A DNA stretch of 64,000 bases, taken from NCBI RefSeq assembly GCF_017813355.1, contig NZ_JAGIYZ010000004.1, positions 149,026-213,025 on the forward strand, in the 5' to 3' direction. The position numbers were made by a program, and so were the translations under genes. This DNA is from Roseomonas nitratireducens (GTDB lineage: Bacteria; Pseudomonadota; Alphaproteobacteria; Acetobacterales; Acetobacteraceae). Below the pieces are notes generated by a model. The model saw only the letters and a list, made by a program, of their open reading frames with translations, was not told the DNA's origin and did not search any database. This document shows, piece after piece, positions 25,421 through 34,935 of this stretch (the stretch's first letter is position 1; the number at the start of each line of letters is the position of its first letter).

Positions 25421-28360
25421 ATGCTGATCAAGCGTTCCGAAGCGCGCGCCGGGAAGCAGCGCCTCGCCGCGGCCTATCAGGGCCTGTCCTCCGGCGGGCT
25501 CGACCGCCGCGCCTTCCTCAAGCAGGCGGGGCTGACGGGCGTCGGCCTCTCCGCGCTCGGCGCCATTCCGCTGACCACGGTGCGGCCGGCGCAGGCCGGG
25601 CCGATGAACCACCAGCAGCCCGTCGCGCGCGTGAAGAACATCTGCACGCACTGCTCGGTCGGCTGCACGGTGACGGCCGAAGTGCAGAACGGCGTCTGGG
25701 TCGGCCAGGAGCCGTCCTGGGAAAGCCCGATCAACCGCGGCACGCATTGCGCCAAGGGCGCGGCGGTGCGGGAACTGGTGCATGGCGACCGCCGCCTGAA
25801 GTACCCGATGAAGCTCGTCAACGGGCAGTGGCAGCGGATGGGCTGGGACCAGGCGATCGGCGAGATCGCCGACCGGATGATGGCGATCCGCCAGTCCTCC
25901 GGCCCTGATTCGCTGTTCTGGCTCGGCAGCGCGAAGTTCTCGAACGAGGGCGCCTACCTCTACCGCAAGTTCGCCGCCTTCTGGGGCACCAACACGGTCG
26001 ACCACCAGGCGCGCATCTGCCACTCGACGACGGTCGCGGGCGTCGCGAACACCTGGGGCTACGGCGCGCAGACCAATTCCTACAACGACATCCGCAATTC
26101 CAAGACCATGATCATCATGGGCGGGAATCCGGCGGAAGCGCACCCCGTGTCGCTGCAGCACGTGCTGAGCGGCAAGGAGATGAACCGCGCCAACCTCATC
26201 GTCATCGACCCGCGCTTCACGCGCACCGCGGCGCACGCGACGGAATACGTGCGCATCCGCCCGGGCACCGACATCCCGATCATCTGGGGCATGCTCTGGC
26301 ACATCTTCCAGAACGGCTGGGAGGACAAGGAGTTCATCCGCCAGCGCGTCTTCGGCATGGACGAGGTCCGCGCCGAGGTCGCGAAGTGGACGCCGCAGGA
26401 GGTCGAGCGCGTGACCGGCGTGCCCGGCGCGCAGCTGCGCAAGGTGGCGGAGCTGTTCGCGACGCAGAAGCCCGCGACGCTGATCTGGTGCATGGGCGCG
26501 ACGCAGAAGACCGTCGGCACGGCGAACGTTCGCGCCTACTCGATCCTGCTGCTCGCGACCGGCAATGTCGGCGCCGAGGGCACGGGCGCGAACATCTTCC
26601 GCGGCCACTGCAACGTGCAGGGCGCATCCGACTTCGGTCTCGATGTCGCGACGCTGCCGGCCTATTACGGCATCGACGAGACGGCGTGGCGGCACTGGAG
26701 CCGCGTCTGGGGCGTGTCCTTCGAGTCGATGCGCGCGCGCTTCGACACGCCGCAGATGATGCACACGCCGGGCATCCCGACGACGCGCTACTTCGACGCG
26801 ATCCTGCTGCCGAAGGACCAGATCCAGCAGCGCGACAACATCAAGGGCATGCTGGTGTTCGGCCATGGCGGCAACACCGTCACGCGCATGCCCGAGGCGC
26901 AGAAGGGGCTCGAGAAGCTCGACCTGCTGGTGGTGGCGGACCCGCACCCGACGACCTTCGCGGTGCTCGCGAACCGGCGGGAGAACACCTACCTGCTGCC
27001 GATCTGCACGCAGTTCGAATGCGACGGCAGCCGCACCTCCTCCAACCGCTCGGTGCAGTGGTGCTCGAAGATCGTGAACCCGATCTTCGAGAGCCGCACC
27101 GACTACCGCGTGATGTTCGACCTCGCGAAGGCGCTGGATGGCGCGGCGCAGCGGCGCAACATGCCGATCCGCTTCGCGGAGGAGATGTTCCGCCCGTATG
27201 AGATCGCCAATGGCGAGCCGACGGCGGAATCCATCCTGCGCGAGATCAACCGCGGCGCCTGGGGTTCCGGCTATTCGGGCATCAGCCCGGAGCGCCTGAA
27301 GCTGCACCAGCAGCACCAGGACAAGTTCGACCTGGTGACGCTGCGCGCGAAGGACGACGCGCCGGCCGAGATCCGCGGCGACTTCTACGGCCTGCCCTGG
27401 CCCTGCTGGGGCACGCCGGAGATGCGCCACCCCGGCAGCCACATCCTCTACAACACCAACATCCCGGTGAAGGACGGCGGCGGCAGCTTCCGCCCGCGCT
27501 TCGGCCTGGAGCGGAACGGGACCACGCTGCTCGCGGAAGGGTCCTGGTCGAAGGATTCCGAGATCCGCGACGGCTATCCCGAGTTCACCGTCGCGGTGCT
27601 CAAGCGCCTGGGCTGGTTCGACGAGCTGACCGCGGCCGAGAAGGCCTCGATCGCCGAGGTCGGCACCGGCCTTGGCGGTGAGGACCGGGTGTCGTGGATG
27701 ACCGACCTTTCGGGCGGCATCATCCGCGTTGCCGTCAACCACGGCTGCTCGCCCTTCGGCAACGGCAAGGCCCGCGCGGTGGCGTGGAACCTGCCCGACC
27801 CGGTGCCGGTGCACCGCGAGCCGATCTACACCCCGCGCACTGACCTGATCGCGCAGTACCCGACGCTGCCGGACCGGCGCGGCTTCCGCCTGCCGCATCT
27901 GGGCCAGTCGGTGCAGGCGCGCTCGAACGAAGTGGCGCGCGACTTCCCGATCGTCCTCACCTCCGGCCGCCTGGTGGAATACGAGGGCGGCGGCGAGGAG
28001 ACGCGGTCCAACAAGTGGCTCGCCGAGCTGCAGCAGGACATGTTCGTCGAGATCAACCCGCGCGACGCGGTCGCCCGCAACATCCGCGACGGCCAGTGGG
28101 TGTGGGTGACCGGGCCCGAGAGCAATTCGCGCACCCGCGTCAAGGCGCTGGTGACGGAGCGTGTCGGGCAGGGCGTCGCCTTCATGCCCTTCCACTTCGC
28201 CGGCTGGTTCCAGGGCGAGGACCAGCGGCGCAGGTATCCGCAGGGCACCGACCCGATCGTGCTCGGCGAATCGGTGAACACGATCACCACCTACGGCTAC
28301 GACCCCGTGACCTTCATGCAGGAAACGAAGGTCACCCTCTGCCAGATCCGCGCGGCATAA
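25421..28360 (+). CDS. fdhA: Formate dehydrogenase alpha (catalytic) subunit, FDH3 type
   Basis: The 979-residue molybdopterin enzyme oxidises formate to CO2. It has a Tat signal (RR at 29-30, RRAFLKQAG), a 4Fe-4S site (C75, C78, C82, C110) and the metal-ligand region ARICHSTTV with C200 and H201; the ligand is Cys rather than the selenocysteine of E. coli FdnG. Full-length molybdopterin and C-terminal dinucleotide-binding parts are present. The Tat signal places it in the periplasm, with the beta and gamma subunits passing electrons to quinone. The Shine-Dalgarno GAGGGAG precedes the ATG. Whether Mo or W is used cannot be read. Confidence 0.96.
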   Translation: MLIKRSEARAGKQRLAAAYQGLSSGGLDRRAFLKQAGLTGVGLSALGAIPLTTVRPAQAGPMNHQQPVARVKNICTHCSVGCTVTAEVQNGVWVGQEPSWESPINRGTHCAKGAAVRELVHGDRRLKYPMKLVNGQWQRMGWDQAIGEIADRMMAIRQSSGPDSLFWLGSAKFSNEGAYLYRKFAAFWGTNTVDHQARICHSTTVAGVANTWGYGAQTNSYNDIRNSKTMIIMGGNPAEAHPVSLQHVLSGKEMNRANLIVIDPRFTRTAAHATEYVRIRPGTDIPIIWGMLWHIFQNGWEDKEFIRQRVFGMDEVRAEVAKWTPQEVERVTGVPGAQLRKVAELFATQKPATLIWCMGATQKTVGTANVRAYSILLLATGNVGAEGTGANIFRGHCNVQGASDFGLDVATLPAYYGIDETAWRHWSRVWGVSFESMRARFDTPQMMHTPGIPTTRYFDAILLPKDQIQQRDNIKGMLVFGHGGNTVTRMPEAQKGLEKLDLLVVADPHPTTFAVLANRRENTYLLPICTQFECDGSRTSSNRSVQWCSKIVNPIFESRTDYRVMFDLAKALDGAAQRRNMPIRFAEEMFRPYEIANGEPTAESILREINRGAWGSGYSGISPERLKLHQQHQDKFDLVTLRAKDDAPAEIRGDFYGLPWPCWGTPEMRHPGSHILYNTNIPVKDGGGSFRPRFGLERNGTTLLAEGSWSKDSEIRDGYPEFTVAVLKRLGWFDELTAAEKASIAEVGTGLGGEDRVSWMTDLSGGIIRVAVNHGCSPFGNGKARAVAWNLPDPVPVHREPIYTPRTDLIAQYPTLPDRRGFRLPHLGQSVQARSNEVARDFPIVLTSGRLVEYEGGGEETRSNKWLAELQQDMFVEINPRDAVARNIRDGQWVWVTGPESNSRTRVKALVTERVGQGVAFMPFHFAGWFQGEDQRRRYPQGTDPIVLGESVNTITTYGYDPVTFMQETKVTLCQIRAA

Positions 28361-28375
28361 GGAGGCGCGACGCAC

Positions 28376-28972
28376 ATGGCCCGCATGAAGTTCCTCCTCG
28401 ACGCCGAGCGCTGCATCGAGTGCAACGCCTGCGTCACCGCCTGCAAGAACGAGCACGAGGTGCCCTGGGGCATCAACCGCCGCCGCGTCGTCACCATCAA
28501 CGACGGCAAGCCCGGCGAGCGCTCGATCTCCATGGCCTGCATGCACTGCACCGACGCGCCCTGCGCGGCGGTGTGCCCGGTGTCCTGCTTCTACACGACG
28601 GCCGACGCCATCGTGCTGCACGACAAGGACCTGTGCATCGGCTGCGGCTACTGCTTCTACGCCTGCCCCTTCGGCGCGCCGCAGTATCCGCGCGTCGGCA
28701 ACTTCGGCAGCCGCGGCAAGATGGACAAGTGCACCTACTGCGCCGGCGGCCCGCAGGCCGACAACACGCAGGCGGAGTACATCCAGTACGGCGCGAACCG
28801 CATCGCCGAGGGCAAGCTGCCGCTCTGCGCGGAGATGTGCTCGACCAAGGCGCTGCTCGCCGGCGACGGCCAGGTGATCGCGCAGATCTACCGCGAGCGC
28901 GTCCAGCGCCGCGGCTACGGCTCCGGCGCCTGGGGCTGGCGCACCGCCTATCGCGAGACGGTGGCGATCTGA
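28376..28972 (+). CDS. fdhB: Formate dehydrogenase FDH3 beta subunit (4Fe-4S)
   Basis: The 198-residue protein carries four 4Fe-4S cysteine groups: CIECNACVTAC, CMHCTDAPCAAVC, CIGCGYCFYAC and a later CTYC...C...C group. It transfers electrons from the alpha subunit to the cytochrome b subunit. No signal peptide is visible, so it is presumably exported with the folded alpha subunit by Tat. An AAGGAGG site lies just after the fdhA stop. Its TGA overlaps the gamma ATG by one base. Confidence 0.95.
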   Translation: MARMKFLLDAERCIECNACVTACKNEHEVPWGINRRRVVTINDGKPGERSISMACMHCTDAPCAAVCPVSCFYTTADAIVLHDKDLCIGCGYCFYACPFGAPQYPRVGNFGSRGKMDKCTYCAGGPQADNTQAEYIQYGANRIAEGKLPLCAEMCSTKALLAGDGQVIAQIYRERVQRRGYGSGAWGWRTAYRETVAI

Positions 28973-29988
28973 TGCGCGCGCTCCTCCTCGCCCTCGCCCT
29001 GCTCCTGGCCGCGCCCGTCGCCGGCCAGGCGCAGACCGCGCCGCAGATCAGCGGCACGCCGACCTCCCCCACCCCGATGCTGCCGCCGGTGGCGGACGAG
29101 CTCGAGGTGCTGAAGGCGCTGCAGGGCGGCCGCCTCGAGGGCCGGATCACGATCCCGGACCAGCAGGCCGCAAGCCTGATCCAGCCGCAGGGCCGGTCCT
29201 GGCGGGACTTCCACAACGTGACCCTGGCCTGGGTCGGCGGCATCGCCGTGCTCGGCATGCTCGCGCTGCTCACCGTGTTCCGGATCTCGAAGGGCCGCAT
29301 CCCGGTGGAAGGCGGCCTCGCCGGCCGTACCATCCAGCGCTTCAACGGGCTTGAGCGCGCCAATCACTGGATGGTCGCCTCGACCTTCATCGTCCTGGCG
29401 CTCTCCGGCCTGAACCTGACCTTCGGCCGCCACGTGCTGCTGCCGATCGTCGGGCCGGAAGCCTTCACGGCGATCAGCCAGTGGGGCAAGTACGCCCACA
29501 ACTTCCTGGCCTTCCCCTTCACCCTCGGCATCGTCGTGATGCTGCTGCTGTGGGTGAAGGACAACATCCCGAACGGCCGCGACATCAAGTGGTTCGCCTC
29601 GGGCGGCGGCCTTGTCGGCAACGAGCACCCGGACAGCGAGCGCTTCAACGGCGGCCAGAAGGGCATCTTCTGGATCACCACGCTCGGCGGCGCGACGGTG
29701 GCGGTGACCGGCTACATGCTGGTCTTCCCCTTCATGTTCACCGACATCGCCGGGATGCAGCTCAGCCACATCATCCACAGCATCGTCTCGGTGCTGATGA
29801 TCGCGGTGATGCTCGCCCACATCTACATCGGCTCGATCGGCATGGAGGGCGCCTCCGACGCCATGACGACCGGGCAGGTGGACCTGAACTGGGCCAAGCA
29901 GCACCACAACCTGTGGGTCGAGAAGGAACTGGCGAAGGGCCGCGGCGCCGAGCCGCCGGCCTCCGCCCGGGCGGCCGGCGCGGACTGA
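28972..29988 (+). CDS. fdhC: Formate dehydrogenase gamma subunit (cytochrome b556)
   Basis: The 338-residue protein starts with a cleavable-type signal (about 1-21, ending GQAQ), has a ~70-residue periplasmic part, one membrane helix, then a four-helix cytochrome b domain (RFNGLERANHWMVASTF, KYAHNFLAFPFTLG, LSHIIHSIVSVLMIAVMLAHIYIG). Histidines in these helices should bind two haems b. It anchors the complex and reduces quinone. Overlap with fdhB by one base supports a single transcript. Confidence 0.93.
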   Translation: MRALLLALALLLAAPVAGQAQTAPQISGTPTSPTPMLPPVADELEVLKALQGGRLEGRITIPDQQAASLIQPQGRSWRDFHNVTLAWVGGIAVLGMLALLTVFRISKGRIPVEGGLAGRTIQRFNGLERANHWMVASTFIVLALSGLNLTFGRHVLLPIVGPEAFTAISQWGKYAHNFLAFPFTLGIVVMLLLWVKDNIPNGRDIKWFASGGGLVGNEHPDSERFNGGQKGIFWITTLGGATVAVTGYMLVFPFMFTDIAGMQLSHIIHSIVSVLMIAVMLAHIYIGSIGMEGASDAMTTGQVDLNWAKQHHNLWVEKELAKGRGAEPPASARAAGAD

Positions 29989-30012
29989 CCCGCGCCCACC
30001 TGCCGACGTCGC

Positions 30013-30042
30013 GCGGGCGCATGGCGAAGGCCGTGCGCCCGC
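30013..30042 (+). terminator. Hairpin after the fdh operon
   Basis: GCGGGCGCA (30013-30021) pairs perfectly with TGCGCCCGC (30034-30042), 12-base loop, followed by a short pyrimidine stretch. It lies in the 76-bp gap between fdhC and mobB and may terminate or attenuate. Confidence 0.45.
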
Positions 30043-30064
30043 TGCCTTTCGGGGGACCATCGCC

Positions 30065-30595
30065 ATGACGCGGATCATCGGCCTCGCCGGCTGGAGCGGG
30101 GCGGGCAAGACCACCCTGATGGTGAAGCTGCTGCCGGCGCTGATCGGGCGCGGGCTTGCCGTCTCCACCCTCAAGCACGCGCATCATCGCTTCGACGTGG
30201 ACACGCCGGGCAAGGATTCCTTCGAGCATCGCCGCGCCGGCGCCGCGCAGGTGATGGTCGCCTCCGGCACGCGCTGGGCGCTGATGACGGAGTTGCGCTC
30301 GGCGCGGGAGCCGACCTTGCGCGAACTGCTCGCGCGGATGGACCCGGTCGACCTCGTGATCGTGGAAGGCTTCAAGCGCGACGCCCATCCGAAGGTCGAG
30401 GTGCACCGCGCCGCCAACGGGAAGCCCTGGATGCGGCCGGAGATGCCCGGGATCGTCGCCGTCGCCTCCGACTTGCCCGCCCCCTACGACCTTCCCAGCG
30501 TGCACCTCGATGACGTCGATGGCGTCGCCGCGCTCGTGCTCGCCCATGCGGCGCCGATCGAGGCGATCGACTGGGCCGTCCGGCAGGAGGCCTGA
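30065..30595 (+). CDS. mobB: Molybdopterin-guanine dinucleotide biosynthesis adaptor MobB
   Basis: The 176-residue GTPase has the P-loop GWSGAGKTT (9-17), the H-H-x-F-D-x-D-x-P-G-K-D-S pattern (HAHHRFDVDTPGKDS) and IVEGFKRDAHPKVEVHR. MobB binds GTP and aids MobA in making the bis-MGD cofactor needed by formate dehydrogenase. Its stop overlaps the moeA start (TGATG). Confidence 0.95.
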   Translation: MTRIIGLAGWSGAGKTTLMVKLLPALIGRGLAVSTLKHAHHRFDVDTPGKDSFEHRRAGAAQVMVASGTRWALMTELRSAREPTLRELLARMDPVDLVIVEGFKRDAHPKVEVHRAANGKPWMRPEMPGIVAVASDLPAPYDLPSVHLDDVDGVAALVLAHAAPIEAIDWAVRQEA

Positions 30596-31845
30596 TGGCG
30601 CAGCTCTCCGACGATTGCTTCGCCTTCGGCGGCGCGCTGATGTCGGTGGAGGAGGCGCAGGCGCTGATCGCCGCGCGCGTGCCGCCGCCACAGGGCGAGG
30701 AGGTGGTGCCGCTGATGCGCGCGCGCGGCCGCGTGCTGGCGCGCGACCTCGCCGCGCCGATCGACCTGCCGCCCTTCTTCAATGCCGCGGTCGATGGCTG
30801 GGCCTTCCGCCATGCAGACCTTTCCGAAGGCGCGCCGACCGCGTTGCGGGAAGCCGGCCGCGTCGCCGCCGGCCACATGCCCGGCCGCCCGGCGGGCGAG
30901 CGCGAGGCGGTGCGCGTCTTCACCGGCGCGCCCATGCCGCCGGGCACCGACACCTGCATCATGCAGGAGGATGCGCGCCACGAGGGCCAGTACCTGATGG
31001 TCCCGCCCGGCCTGAAGCGCGGCGCCAATGCCCGCCCGGCGGGGGAGGATGTGGCGCGCGGCAGCCTGGCGCTGCAAGCGGGGCGCCTGCTGGGGCCGGC
31101 CGAGATCGGCCTCGCCGCGGCGCTCGGCCAGACGGGGCTGGCGGTGCGGAGCCTGCCGCGCATCGGCGTCTTTTCAACCGGCGACGAACTGGCCGAGCCC
31201 GGCCATGCGCTCGGCCCCGCGCAGACCCATGACAGCAACCGCGCCACCCTGCTCGCGCTGCTGGCCGGCCTGCCCTGCGAGGCGCGCGACCTCGGCATCC
31301 TGCCCGACGACGCGGACCGCACGGCCGCCGCGCTGGCCGAAGCCGCGCGCGCGCACGACCTGCTGCTGACGAGCGGCGGCGTGTCGACCGGGGAGGAGGA
31401 CCATGTCCGCGCCGCGATCGAGGCCGGTGGCTCCCTGGTGTTCTGGCGCCTGGCCGTGAAGCCCGGCCGTCCGGCGGCGATGGGCGTCGTGGGCGGCACG
31501 CCGGTGGTCGGGCTGCCGGGCAATCCGGTGGCCGCGGTGGTGTGCTTCCTGCACCTCGCGCGGCCGCTGCTGATGCGACTCGCGGGGGCGGAAGCCGCGC
31601 CGCTGCCGCGCTACCCCGCCGTCGCGGACTTCGCCTATCGCAAGAAGGCGGGGCGGCGCGAATACGTGCGCGTGACGCTGCGGCGCGACGGCATCGCGCT
31701 GCGGGCGGACAAGTTCAAGCGGGAAGGGGCGGGGTTGCTGTCGTCGCTGACGCAGTCCGACGCCTTCGCCGAATTGCCCGAGGACATCACGGCGGTCGCG
31801 CCGGGCGATGCGGTGGCGGTGCTGCCCTTCGCCGGGATGCTGTAG
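30595..31845 (+). CDS. moeA: Molybdopterin molybdenumtransferase
   Basis: The 416-residue protein inserts molybdate into adenylated molybdopterin. It has the conserved AVDGWAFRHADL, a substrate site GVSTGEEDHV, the RPGRP-type motif (AVKPGRPAAMG) and VVGLPGNPVAAVVCFL, and is of normal length. Coupled with mobB upstream, it supplies cofactor to the formate dehydrogenase next door. Its TAG shares a base with the next GTG. Confidence 0.96.
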   Translation: MAQLSDDCFAFGGALMSVEEAQALIAARVPPPQGEEVVPLMRARGRVLARDLAAPIDLPPFFNAAVDGWAFRHADLSEGAPTALREAGRVAAGHMPGRPAGEREAVRVFTGAPMPPGTDTCIMQEDARHEGQYLMVPPGLKRGANARPAGEDVARGSLALQAGRLLGPAEIGLAAALGQTGLAVRSLPRIGVFSTGDELAEPGHALGPAQTHDSNRATLLALLAGLPCEARDLGILPDDADRTAAALAEAARAHDLLLTSGGVSTGEEDHVRAAIEAGGSLVFWRLAVKPGRPAAMGVVGGTPVVGLPGNPVAAVVCFLHLARPLLMRLAGAEAAPLPRYPAVADFAYRKKAGRREYVRVTLRRDGIALRADKFKREGAGLLSSLTQSDAFAELPEDITAVAPGDAVAVLPFAGML

Positions 31846-32195
31846 TGGATGCGCCTGCCGCGGGGCTGATCCTGCTTCTGCTGGGCGCGCTGCTGATGCG
31901 GCGGGATCTGCGCGGGCTGGTGCGTCGCTTCGCCTGGCATCGCGCGGTCGCGACCATCCGCTTCGAAGCCGGGCCGCGCTGGCGCATCGACTTCACGCTG
32001 CCCGACGGGCGCGCGGCAAGCGTCGTGACGCGCGACCTGCGCCTGCTCGCGCGGCGCGAGGGCGATGGCCCGGTGACGATCCTGTACGACCCCAGGGCGC
32101 CCGAGCGGGGGATCGACCTGCCGGGACGGCCGGGCCTCGGCTTCGTCTGCGGGCTTGGCCTGGCGGGGTTCGGCCTCGCGGCCCTGCTACGGTAG
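31845..32195 (+). CDS. Small membrane protein, DUF3592-like
   Basis: The 116-residue protein has a hydrophobic helix at each end (about 6-17 and 98-115) and between them a soluble strand-rich part (VATIRFEAGPRWRIDFTLPDGR, TILYDP) typical of DUF3592-like proteins. The start is GTG sharing one base with the moeA stop, so it is co-translated. It overlaps the end of the convergent NTN hydrolase gene by 9 bp. Function is unknown. Confidence 0.65.
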   Translation: MDAPAAGLILLLLGALLMRRDLRGLVRRFAWHRAVATIRFEAGPRWRIDFTLPDGRAASVVTRDLRLLARREGDGPVTILYDPRAPERGIDLPGRPGLGFVCGLGLAGFGLAALLR

Positions 32196-33209
32196 CGCCA
32201 GGGGCTCGCTGACCCGGCGCTCCCCCTCATGCGCCACCAGTTCGACCCGCCCTTCCGCCGGGCGCATCACGGCGGCCAGCCGCGTGCCGTGGTTCAGCAA
32301 GGGCGGGATCAGCCAGGCGAAGCCGTCCGGCACGACGCCGCCGGCGACGATCTCCGCCATGCGGGCCATGCGAGGCGCGCTCTCGATCCAGCGCGGGGCG
32401 CCCGGCAGGTCCACCGATGCCCAGTGGTTCGCTGCCGCCAGCCCCGGCCCGCCGCGGACCGCGCAGCGGGCGCGCGCGCGTTCCACCACCGCGGCCTCGC
32501 CCGGCAGCGTGCCGGCGATGGTGAAGGTCACCGCCGCGGCCAGCGGCGTGTCGCGCAGCATCGCCAGCGCCGCGGCGTAGTCCGGCGCGGCATCGCAGGC
32601 CATCCGCAGCAGATGGGCCGGCGGCACGTCCCGGCTGCGCCAGGTGGCGGGGCGGGAGGCCGCCCAATCCGCCAGCAGCGCCGTCTTGCGGAGCCCTCGC
32701 CGCCGGGCCGCGGCCCCCACCCGCGTCAGCGGCAGCGGCGGCTGGTTGATGGCGATGGCGAAGCGCCCAGGCGCCAGCGCGGTGATGGCCCCCGCGAGGC
32801 CCGGCCAGCCGATGTTCAGCCATTCCCCCGCCGGGCCGGACTGGCGGATGACGCAGAGCGTCTCCCCCAACCCCGCGAGGTTGCCCCAGTCGAGCACCCG
32901 CAGCAGCACCGGCGCCGGCGCGTCCAGCACCCCGCAGGTGCAGCCCCATTCGAAGGACAGGTTCAGCAGATGCGCGCCGCGCGCGCCGATCGTGGCCGCG
33001 ACGGCGGCGACCTCAGCAGCCAGCGGCGTGGCATTGCGCGCGAGCCAGCGGCGCGACAAGGCGTCGCCGACAGCAAGCCCCGCGCCGCCATACTGGCCGC
33101 GCGCGCTGCGCAGGATGGCGGCGGTATCCTCCGCCCGCGCGGCGGCGGCGAAGGCGGAAGGGTGATCGACGCCGCGCGCATCCACCACCGGGATGCGGCG
33201 CAGCGCCAT
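32187..33209 (-). CDS. NTN-hydrolase-like protein (acid ceramidase/NAAA-like)
   Basis: The 340-residue protein shows a likely nucleophile Cys at C90 (EWGCTCGVL) followed by RVLDW (104-108), a pattern similar to N-acylethanolamine acid amidase and acid ceramidase (Cys, then R-N-L-D-W/Y). Those enzymes mature by self-cleavage before the Cys and hydrolyse amides. A C92 is also nearby, so which Cys acts is uncertain. It follows the 41-residue gene by 9 bp in the fdhD-mobA transcript. A link to formate dehydrogenase is unclear; it may only be a passenger. Confidence 0.6.
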   Translation of the reverse strand: MALRRIPVVDARGVDHPSAFAAAARAEDTAAILRSARGQYGGAGLAVGDALSRRWLARNATPLAAEVAAVAATIGARGAHLLNLSFEWGCTCGVLDAPAPVLLRVLDWGNLAGLGETLCVIRQSGPAGEWLNIGWPGLAGAITALAPGRFAIAINQPPLPLTRVGAAARRRGLRKTALLADWAASRPATWRSRDVPPAHLLRMACDAAPDYAAALAMLRDTPLAAAVTFTIAGTLPGEAAVVERARARCAVRGGPGLAAANHWASVDLPGAPRWIESAPRMARMAEIVAGGVVPDGFAWLIPPLLNHGTRLAAVMRPAEGRVELVAHEGERRVSEPLALP

Positions 33210-33218
33210 GCGCGGGCG

Positions 33219-33344
33219 CTAGAGCCGCGCGCCGGTCGTCGAGAAGGCGGTTTCCGCCGTGCGCTGGAACTTGCTGTCCAGCACGAAGGCGGCGCCGACC
33301 GCGATGATGATGGCGAGCGCGATGCCCGTGACGATGGCCTTCAT
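33219..33344 (-). CDS. 41-residue single-helix membrane peptide
   Basis: This small gene encodes an N-terminal membrane helix (residues 3-21, [18 protein letters not shown]) and a polar tail ending STTGARL. An AGGAAAGGG site precedes the ATG, and the ATG overlaps the mobA stop (ATGA), so it is coupled to cofactor synthesis. The Val/Ile-rich helix and codon use look real. It may be a small stabilising subunit of the membrane formate dehydrogenase; this is inference. It is easily missed because it is so short. Confidence 0.7.
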   Translation of the reverse strand: MKAIVTGIALAIIIAVGAAFVLDSKFQRTAETAFSTTGARL

Positions 33345-34015
33345 GGTGCGGCCCTTTCCTCAACCGAAGCCTGTGAGGTTTCTATGGCGTCGCGACCGGT
33401 CGTTTGCAACAGCGTCAGAAGGGTTTCCGCCGCGGCGAGGTCCTCGGGCGCATTGGCGTTGAAGAAGGGATCGACCGGGTCGGTCGGCCAGTCGGCATGG
33501 GTGCAGCCATGCCGCGCGGTCCAGCGGTCGATCTTGCGCTCGCCCCCCAGCAGGGCGGCGCGCAGGTCCTCCCGCAGCGCGACAGGCCAGAGGCCGATCG
33601 GCGGATGCGCCTGCCCGTCCGACCGGGCGCAGGCGAGCGGCACGCCCGCTTCCGCCCGCGCGGCATGCAGCCGCGCCACCAGGTCGCGCGGGATGAAGGG
33701 CGAATCCCCGGGAACGGAGACCACCCAGGGCAGGCCCGGCCGATGCGCCGCCGCCCAGTCGAGTGCGGCGAGGATGCCGGCGAGCGGCCCCGGATGGTCC
33801 GGCAGCCCGTCCGCCACCACGGGCAGCGCATAGGCCGCGAAGCGCGCCGGATCGCCATTCGCGTTCAGGACCGCGGTCGCGACCTGCGGGGCGAGGCGCG
33901 CGAGCGCATGATCCAGCATCGGCCGCCCGCCCAGCATCCGCAGCGGCTTGTCGCCGCCCCCCATGCGCCGCGCGAGGCCGCCCGCCAGCACGATCCCGAG
34001 CGTGTCAGCCCTCAT
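33341..34015 (-). CDS. mobA: Molybdenum cofactor guanylyltransferase MobA
   Basis: The 224-residue protein attaches GMP to molybdopterin. It has the nucleotide-binding start [16 protein letters not shown] (10-25) and [12 protein letters not shown], both typical of MobA. The fdhD gene overlaps it by 11 bases upstream and the 41-residue peptide gene overlaps its stop. It works with MobB, encoded nearby on the other strand. Confidence 0.94.
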   Translation of the reverse strand: MRADTLGIVLAGGLARRMGGGDKPLRMLGGRPMLDHALARLAPQVATAVLNANGDPARFAAYALPVVADGLPDHPGPLAGILAALDWAAAHRPGLPWVVSVPGDSPFIPRDLVARLHAARAEAGVPLACARSDGQAHPPIGLWPVALREDLRAALLGGERKIDRWTARHGCTHADWPTDPVDPFFNANAPEDLAAAETLLTLLQTTGRDAIETSQASVEERAAP

Positions 34016-34898
34016 CGCTCGCCGCCATCGCTTCCGAGCTGTTCTTGCGCCAGTGCTTCGCGGATTCCTCGGGCACGTAGTTCAGGTCCGCGTCGAAGAC
34101 GATGCGGTCCTGCCCGGCGAGTGCGACGAAGCGCTTGCCCTTGCAGCGGCCGATCAGCGTCAGCCCCGCTTCCTGCGCGAGTTCCACGCCCCAGGCGGTG
34201 AAGCCCGATCGCGAAACCAGGATCGGGATGCCCATGCGCACGGTCTTGATGACCATCTCGGATGTCAGCCGGCCGGTCGTGTAGAAGATCTTGTCGTCGG
34301 GGCTCTCGCGGTGGCGGAACATCCAGCCGGCGATCTTGTCCACCGCGTTGTGGCGGCCGACATCCTCCATGTAGACGATGGGCTCGTCGCGCACGCACAG
34401 CGCGCAGCCATGGATCGCGCCGGCTTCCAGATACAGCGTCGGCAGCGTGTTGATCCGGTGCAGCAGGCGGTACAGCCAGGATGTGCGCAACTCGGTCTTC
34501 GCCAGGCGCACCTGCGCGAAGCCTTCCATCAAATCGCCGAAAGCCGTGCCCTGCGCGCAGCCGGAAGTGAGCGTCTTCTTGCGCAGCTTCTCCTCGAAGT
34601 CGGTGCGCTCCGGCGTGCGCACGACGACCACGCCCAGGTCGTCGTCATACTCCACGCCCGTCACCTCCGCGTCCGGCTTCAGCATGCCCTGGTTCAGCAG
34701 GTAGCCGAGCGCGAGGTCCTCCGGGCGGTCGAGGATCGTCATCATGGTCACGATCTCCTGCCCGTTCAGGTAGAGCGTGAGCGGGCGTTCCACCGTGACG
34801 CTCGTCTCGATCGGCTGCCCGGTATGGTCGATGCCGGCGACGCGGCGCGTCAGGCGCGGATCGGTCGGGTCGGGCTGGACGCGGAGCGTGTGTTCCAT
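34005..34898 (-). CDS. fdhD: Formate dehydrogenase accessory sulfurtransferase FdhD
   Basis: The 297-residue protein is the FdhD family, which moves sulfur from cysteine desulfurase to the Mo/W cofactor to activate formate dehydrogenase. [11 protein letters not shown] (178-188) is the family signature. In E. coli the sulfur loop carries CxxC; here the matching loop is SGCAQGT with one Cys (C114), while a CxxC-type pair (C165, C168) appears in HGCALC further on. This is a variant form, possibly common in this lineage. The ATG at 34898 was chosen; a hairpin-rich gap separates it from the upstream peptidase gene. Confidence 0.92.
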   Translation of the reverse strand: MEHTLRVQPDPTDPRLTRRVAGIDHTGQPIETSVTVERPLTLYLNGQEIVTMMTILDRPEDLALGYLLNQGMLKPDAEVTGVEYDDDLGVVVVRTPERTDFEEKLRKKTLTSGCAQGTAFGDLMEGFAQVRLAKTELRTSWLYRLLHRINTLPTLYLEAGAIHGCALCVRDEPIVYMEDVGRHNAVDKIAGWMFRHRESPDDKIFYTTGRLTSEMVIKTVRMGIPILVSRSGFTAWGVELAQEAGLTLIGRCKGKRFVALAGQDRIVFDADLNYVPEESAKHWRKNSSEAMAASDEG

Positions 34899-34935
34899 GG
34901 GCGCGACATGGGGGAAGCCGCGGCCCGGCACAAGC

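Noticed and set aside
25385..28621. Open frame of over 1000 codons on the minus strand
   Set aside because: It is the antisense of fdhA/fdhB; its product is Arg/His/Ala-rich without motifs. Such mirrors are expected at this GC content.
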